64,000 nucleotides of DNA from Celeribacter neptunius (GTDB lineage: Bacteria; Pseudomonadota; Alphaproteobacteria; Rhodobacterales; Rhodobacteraceae), in contig NZ_FORH01000009.1 of NCBI RefSeq assembly GCF_900113955.1, positions 123,973 through 187,972 of the forward strand, written 5' to 3'. Position numbers and translations under genes: made by a program. Positions 60,586 to 64,000 of this stretch are shown piece after piece. Each line of letters begins with the position of its first letter. The stretch's first letter is position 1. The notes under the pieces are model-generated. The model had not been told where the DNA came from, made no database searches, and saw only the letters and a list, made by a program, of their open reading frames with translations.

Positions 60586-61763
60586 GCGTTTCAGCGACGA
60601 CACAGCCCAGCCCCTGGGCCGCCACCCCGGAGGGGGTGCGTTGCGAATTCGTCGATGGCCAGACCGCCAAGCGTCATGAGGTCTTTGCCGAGCTGCGCGC
60701 TGCCGAGGGGCTGCTTGCCCTGAATTACCCGGATGAGACCGGGACCTATGTCCGCTTGGCCTGGCCGCTGTCGCATCTGCGCCATGTCGAAGGCCATCGG
60801 AAATTGTCCTGGGGCAAGGCGCCGATGGGGATTTTCACCAATGCCATGTCGCCACATGCGCGGCTCTATGTGCGAGATGGCATCCTGCTCAATGAAATCA
60901 GGGCGCAGGCGCCGAACCTGTCGCGGCGGCCGCCGGTCTCCGGACGTGGTCGGTTGATGGCGCTGATCGGCGGGGCGGTGGCCTCGATTGCCTTGATCAT
61001 CTTCGTGCTGATCCCGACCATTTCCGATCAACTGGCGTTGAGATTGCCGGTCGAGGGCGAGCGGGCGCTGGGCGACAAGACCTATGAGCAGATCCGCCAG
61101 AGCTTTTCCGACAGCCAATTCTTGCCGCTGCAGGAATGTCGGGCAGAGCAGGGAGAGGCGGCTCTGGTGGCCATGCGGGACCGGCTGCTCGGGGCCTCCG
61201 ATCTCGATGCGGAGGCGGTGCGGCTCACCGTGCTCGATCTGGACATGATCAACGCTTTCGCATTGCCCGGTGGGCGGATCGTGGTGATGCGCGGGCTGAT
61301 CGATGCCGCCGAGGCGCCCGAGGAGGTCGCTGCGGTGATCGCCCATGAGATCGGCCATGTCGCCCATCGCGACCCGACCCGGCACGCGCTGCGCGGGGTC
61401 GGCACCTTTGGCGTGCTGTCGCTGGTGTTCGGCGATTTTGCCGGTGGCACGGTGGTGCTTCTGGGGGTCAACCAGCTGGTCAATGCGCAATATAGCCAGG
61501 AGGCCGAGAGCGCGGCCGACAGTTATGCCCATGCGCTCTTGCCGAAAGCCGGGATCTCGCCGGGGGCGCTGGCGCCCCTGTTCGAGCGGCTGAAAGCGGA
61601 ATATGGCGACGCCGAGGGGCTTGCCTCGCATCTCGCCTCGCACCCGAAGCTCGGCGACCGGGTCGATCGGGCGCATGCGGCGGCAGACAGCTTTGACGCG
61701 GCGGCGAGTGCGCCGGTGCTCTCGGCGCTCGAATGGTTCCGGTTGCAACATATCTGCGACTAG
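60582..61763 (+). CDS. M48-family zinc metallopeptidase
   Basis: A membrane-anchored zinc protease of 393 aa. A soluble N-terminal part of ~125 residues (with a basic PHARLYVRDGILLNEI) precedes a membrane helix (LMALIGGAVASIALIIFVLI, about residues 125-144). The catalytic motif is AVIAHEIGHVAHRDPTRHAL with His255-Glu256-His259, and the third zinc ligand Glu is in EAESAADSYAHALL. M48 enzymes such as HtpX and BepA act in envelope quality control. Coupled to the DUF898 gene. Confidence 0.9.
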   Translation: MSVSATTQPSPWAATPEGVRCEFVDGQTAKRHEVFAELRAAEGLLALNYPDETGTYVRLAWPLSHLRHVEGHRKLSWGKAPMGIFTNAMSPHARLYVRDGILLNEIRAQAPNLSRRPPVSGRGRLMALIGGAVASIALIIFVLIPTISDQLALRLPVEGERALGDKTYEQIRQSFSDSQFLPLQECRAEQGEAALVAMRDRLLGASDLDAEAVRLTVLDLDMINAFALPGGRIVVMRGLIDAAEAPEEVAAVIAHEIGHVAHRDPTRHALRGVGTFGVLSLVFGDFAGGTVVLLGVNQLVNAQYSQEAESAADSYAHALLPKAGISPGALAPLFERLKAEYGDAEGLASHLASHPKLGDRVDRAHAAADSFDAAASAPVLSALEWFRLQHICD

Positions 61764-61911
61764 ATGTGCGGCTCGGGGCGTGACGCAGAGCGAGGGCGTG
61801 ACGATGGTCATGACAGTGGTTGGGGGGGACCTCAGCGGGAAGCCTGGAGGGAACATTGCCTCGCGGCGAATTTGCCGCTACCCCTGTGTGACCGAAGCCG
61901 AGGAGGGTCTC

Positions 61912-62553
61912 ATGTTATCAGTTCCGCGCCGCATGTTCATCGCGCTTTCCCTGTTGGCGCTGACCGCCTGTGGAGACGCCCAGGAGGTGACAGAGGAGAC
62001 GGCTTTGGCCAATCTCGGGGATTTCTCCTATGGCTATAATGTCGTGATCGCGAAGGATGCCCAGAAAGCGCCGTTTTCGCGCACGGCCTCAGAGGAAGAA
62101 ATCGAGACGGCGCTCAAGGCCGCGATGCAGGCGCGGCTCGGACGCTATGACGGCGACAAGCTCTATCATATCGGCATCAAGGTCGATGCCTACGGGCTCG
62201 CGATGCCGGGCGTTCCGGTGCTGTTCACGCCGAAATCCGTGCTGGTGCTCTCGGTCAATGTCTGGGACGATTCGCAAGAGTTGAAACTGACCGAGAAGCC
62301 GAAGCTCCTCACCGTGTTCGAGAAGCTCTCGGGCGAGACGCTGATCGGGTCAGGTCTGACCCGCACCAAAGAGGAACAATTGGCGATCCTGTCGCGCAAC
62401 GCAGCCCTGAAAGTCGAGCGTTGGCTGCAGGAAAACGGCCAGTGGTTCGGGGTCGAACCGATCGCCCCGGAAAGCTCGGATGCGGATGAGGCGCGCGCGG
62501 CACTGGAAGTTCTTGCTCCGGAGGCCACACAAGCGGCCTCAAATAGCAACTGA
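61912..62553 (+). CDS. Putative lipoprotein of unknown function
   Basis: A 213-aa exported protein with a lipoprotein signal: LSLLALTAC ends at Cys20 (lipobox). The mature part has IGIKVDAYGLAMPGVPVLFTP and VLVLSVNVWDDSQE, a beta-rich core, then a Glu/Ala-rich C-terminal tail. I do not recognise a family. GAGGAGGG eight nt before the ATG supports the start. The preceding 148 nt after the M48 gene show no clear motif. It is upstream of tuf by 91 nt. Confidence 0.78.
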   Translation: MLSVPRRMFIALSLLALTACGDAQEVTEETALANLGDFSYGYNVVIAKDAQKAPFSRTASEEEIETALKAAMQARLGRYDGDKLYHIGIKVDAYGLAMPGVPVLFTPKSVLVLSVNVWDDSQELKLTEKPKLLTVFEKLSGETLIGSGLTRTKEEQLAILSRNAALKVERWLQENGQWFGVEPIAPESSDADEARAALEVLAPEATQAASNSN

Positions 62554-62556
62554 CGC

Positions 62557-62585
62557 TTGATTTTCCTGCTCGAAGCCACTACCTA
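62557..62585 (+). promoter_or_regulatory. Possible promoter of tuf
   Basis: TTGATT (62557-62562) and TACCTA (62580-62585) are 17 nt apart, a modest sigma70 match 60 nt upstream of tuf. A short GGGCC/GGCCC inverted repeat follows. Confidence 0.35.
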
Positions 62586-62644
62586 GCCCGCGATGTTAAT
62601 TTCGGGCCGCATGCAGGCCCCTTCAATCCAAGAGGCGCCTCGAT

Positions 62645-63820
62645 ATGGCTAAGGAAAAGTTTGAGCGTTCCAAACCGCACGTGAACATCGGCACGATCGG
62701 TCACGTTGACCACGGTAAAACCACGCTGACCGCAGCGATCACCAAATACTTCGGTGACTTCAAAGCCTACGACCAGATCGACGGCGCACCGGAAGAGAAA
62801 GCCCGCGGCATCACCATTTCGACGGCCCACGTCGAGTACGAGACCGAGAACCGTCACTACGCCCACGTTGACTGCCCCGGTCACGCTGACTACGTGAAAA
62901 ACATGATCACCGGTGCGGCCCAGATGGACGGCGGTATCCTGGTTGTGAACGCGGCTGACGGCCCGATGCCGCAGACCCGTGAGCATATCCTGCTTGCCCG
63001 TCAGGTTGGCGTGCCGGCTCTGGTCGTGTTCATGAACAAGGTTGACCAGGTCGACGACGAAGAGCTCCTGGAGCTCGTCGAAATGGAAATCCGCGAACTG
63101 CTCTCCGAGTACGACTTCCCGGGCGACGATATTCCGATCATCGCGGGGTCCGCTCTGGCCGCTATGGAAGGCCGTGACCCGGAGATTGGCGAGAACAAGA
63201 TCCGTGAGCTGATGGAAGCTGTCGACGCCTACATCCCGGAGCCCGAGCGTGCGATCGACCAGCCGTTCCTGATGCCGATCGAAGACGTGTTCTCGATCTC
63301 GGGTCGTGGTACCGTTGTGACCGGTCGTGTTGAGCGCGGCGTGATCAACGTGGGCGACGAGATCGAAATCGTTGGTATCAAAGACACCACGAAAACCACC
63401 TGTACCGGTGTTGAAATGTTCCGCAAACTGCTCGATCGCGGTGAAGCCGGCGACAACATCGGCGCGCTGCTGCGCGGTGTGGACCGTGAAGGCGTCGAGC
63501 GTGGTCAGGTTCTGTGTAAGCCGGGTTCCGTGAAGCCGCACACCAAATTCGAGGCAGAGGTCTACATCCTCACCAAAGAAGAAGGTGGCCGTCACACGCC
63601 GTTCTTCGCGAACTACCGTCCGCAGTTCTACTTCCGCACCACCGACGTCACCGGCACCTGCATTCTGCCGGAAGGCACGGAGATGGTGATGCCGGGCGAC
63701 AACCTGAAACTGTCGGCCGAGCTGATCGCACCGATCGCGATGGAAGAAGGTCTGCGATTCGCCATCCGCGAAGGCGGCCGCACCGTCGGTTCGGGCGTTG
63801 TGTCCAAAATCATCGAGTAA
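62645..63820 (+). CDS. tuf: Elongation factor Tu
   Basis: GTPase delivering aminoacyl-tRNA to the ribosome; 391 aa. G1 GHVDHGKTT (residues 19-27), G3 DCPGHADY, G4 MNKVDQVDD and the C-terminal ...VSKIIE are typical. Codon usage (many GGT, CGT, GTT) differs from neighbours, as expected of a highly expressed gene. Start ATG 62645 follows AAGAGG. A duplicated copy of its last bases lies 110 nt downstream. Confidence 0.98.
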   Translation: MAKEKFERSKPHVNIGTIGHVDHGKTTLTAAITKYFGDFKAYDQIDGAPEEKARGITISTAHVEYETENRHYAHVDCPGHADYVKNMITGAAQMDGGILVVNAADGPMPQTREHILLARQVGVPALVVFMNKVDQVDDEELLELVEMEIRELLSEYDFPGDDIPIIAGSALAAMEGRDPEIGENKIRELMEAVDAYIPEPERAIDQPFLMPIEDVFSISGRGTVVTGRVERGVINVGDEIEIVGIKDTTKTTCTGVEMFRKLLDRGEAGDNIGALLRGVDREGVERGQVLCKPGSVKPHTKFEAEVYILTKEEGGRHTPFFANYRPQFYFRTTDVTGTCILPEGTEMVMPGDNLKLSAELIAPIAMEEGLRFAIREGGRTVGSGVVSKIIE

Positions 63821-63843
63821 TTCGCTTCGCGAATATTCAAACG

Positions 63844-63870
63844 AAAGAGGCGCCTGCGGGCGCCTCTTTT
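63844..63870 (+). terminator. Rho-independent terminator after tuf
   Basis: AAAGAGGCGCC (63844-63854) pairs with GGCGCCTCTTT (63859-63869) around TGCG, followed by T, and lies 23 nt after the tuf stop. Confidence 0.9.
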
Positions 63871-63908
63871 GCGTTGAAAGCGATGATCCCGAGACGCACA
63901 GACAAACA

Positions 63909-63930
63909 TGTCTCCAAAATCATCGAGTGA
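63909..63930 (+). pseudogene. Short duplicate of the tuf 3' end
   Basis: TCTCCAAAATCATCGAGTGA at 63911-63930 repeats the last bases of tuf (63801-63820) with 18 of 20 identical. In the tuf frame it reads V-S-K-I-I-E-stop, with TGA in place of TAA. It sits between two terminators. Too short for a gene; it looks like the tail of a lost second tuf copy or a gene-conversion scar. Confidence 0.7.
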
Positions 63931-63952
63931 TCTCTCGCTGATTTGAGAATAG

Positions 63953-63981
63953 AAAAGGGCGCTCCGTGGAGCGCCCTTTTT
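63953..63981 (+). terminator. Second Rho-independent terminator downstream of tuf
   Basis: AAAAGGGCGCT (63953-63963) pairs with AGCGCCCTTTT (63970-63980) around CCGTGG, followed by T. With the duplicated tuf tail before it, this may be the original terminator of a lost tuf copy. Confidence 0.85.
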
Positions 63982-64000
63982 GTTTGGGATCGGATGATCG

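Noticed and set aside
63909..63930. A second tuf coding region
   Set aside because: Only about 20 bases match; no further EF-Tu-like sequence lies upstream of it.

Overview
The window is a gene-dense, GC-rich chromosomal segment of an alphaproteobacterium, most likely a Rhodobacterales member of the Roseobacter/Rhodobacter group. Evidence is the ChvG/ChvI-HprK-RapZ-EIIA-HPr cluster beside pckA, the rpoZ-rel-pdxJ-acpS-lepB-rnc-era-recO core, a probable (2S)-methylsuccinyl-CoA dehydrogenase, a FnrL-type promoter, and several small families I associate with Rhodobacteraceae. I see no tRNA or rRNA gene, CRISPR array, transposase, integrase or prophage.

1-10 kb: a lytic transglycosylase (slt type); a divergent pair carrying the two halves of MnmC on separate genes (mnmD with an EamA transporter on minus, an FAD oxidoreductase with a VOC protein on plus); an lrgA-lrgB-cobO-FMN reductase operon; a TsoY-like membrane protein behind a well-formed FNR-type promoter with an overlapping ATTC-N8-GAAT operator; and a MOSC protein. 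10-21 kb: a 54-aa small gene, smc with a DnaA box upstream, a secreted six-Cys protein, a siderophore-interacting flavoprotein, an mltB-type transglycosylase, cobD-cobC, an orphan receiver domain, glutathionyl-hydroquinone reductase and two small unknowns.

21-31 kb: a MalY/PatB aminotransferase; three tandem peptide deformylase paralogues (the third has lost key residues) overlapping fmt; a trio of tiny membrane proteins; an ispH-LysE-methyltransferase-rnhA-TRIC operon; a NYN-domain protein; folK. 30-42 kb: rpoZ, rel, DUF2062, pdxJ, LysE, acpS, then a promoter for lepB-rnc-era, DUF1491, recO, the acyl-CoA dehydrogenase and a TauE/SafE exporter.

42-50 kb: a c-type cytochrome and pckA, divergent from chvI-chvG-hprK-rapZ-EIIA(Man)-HPr-acyltransferase. 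Direct repeats sit just upstream of the putative pckA -35, where an OmpR-family regulator such as ChvI could act. This block links envelope sensing, a regulatory phosphotransfer relay and gluconeogenesis. 50-56 kb: 3-hydroxybutyryl-CoA dehydrogenase, a DUF6473-like protein with SGNH-like motifs, etfB-etfA (electron acceptor for acyl-CoA dehydrogenases), a PduO-type adenosyltransferase with a twin-TM protein, an SDR whose Shine-Dalgarno lies inside a terminator-like hairpin, and an SH3 protein. 56-64 kb: parC, a DUF898 membrane protein with an M48 protease, a lipoprotein, and tuf, followed by two terminators that flank a short duplicate of the tuf 3' end.

Most genes are ordinary housekeeping genes. 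The parts most worth a second look are regulatory architectures and degenerate or split enzymes. I found no convincing large unknown multi-gene system.
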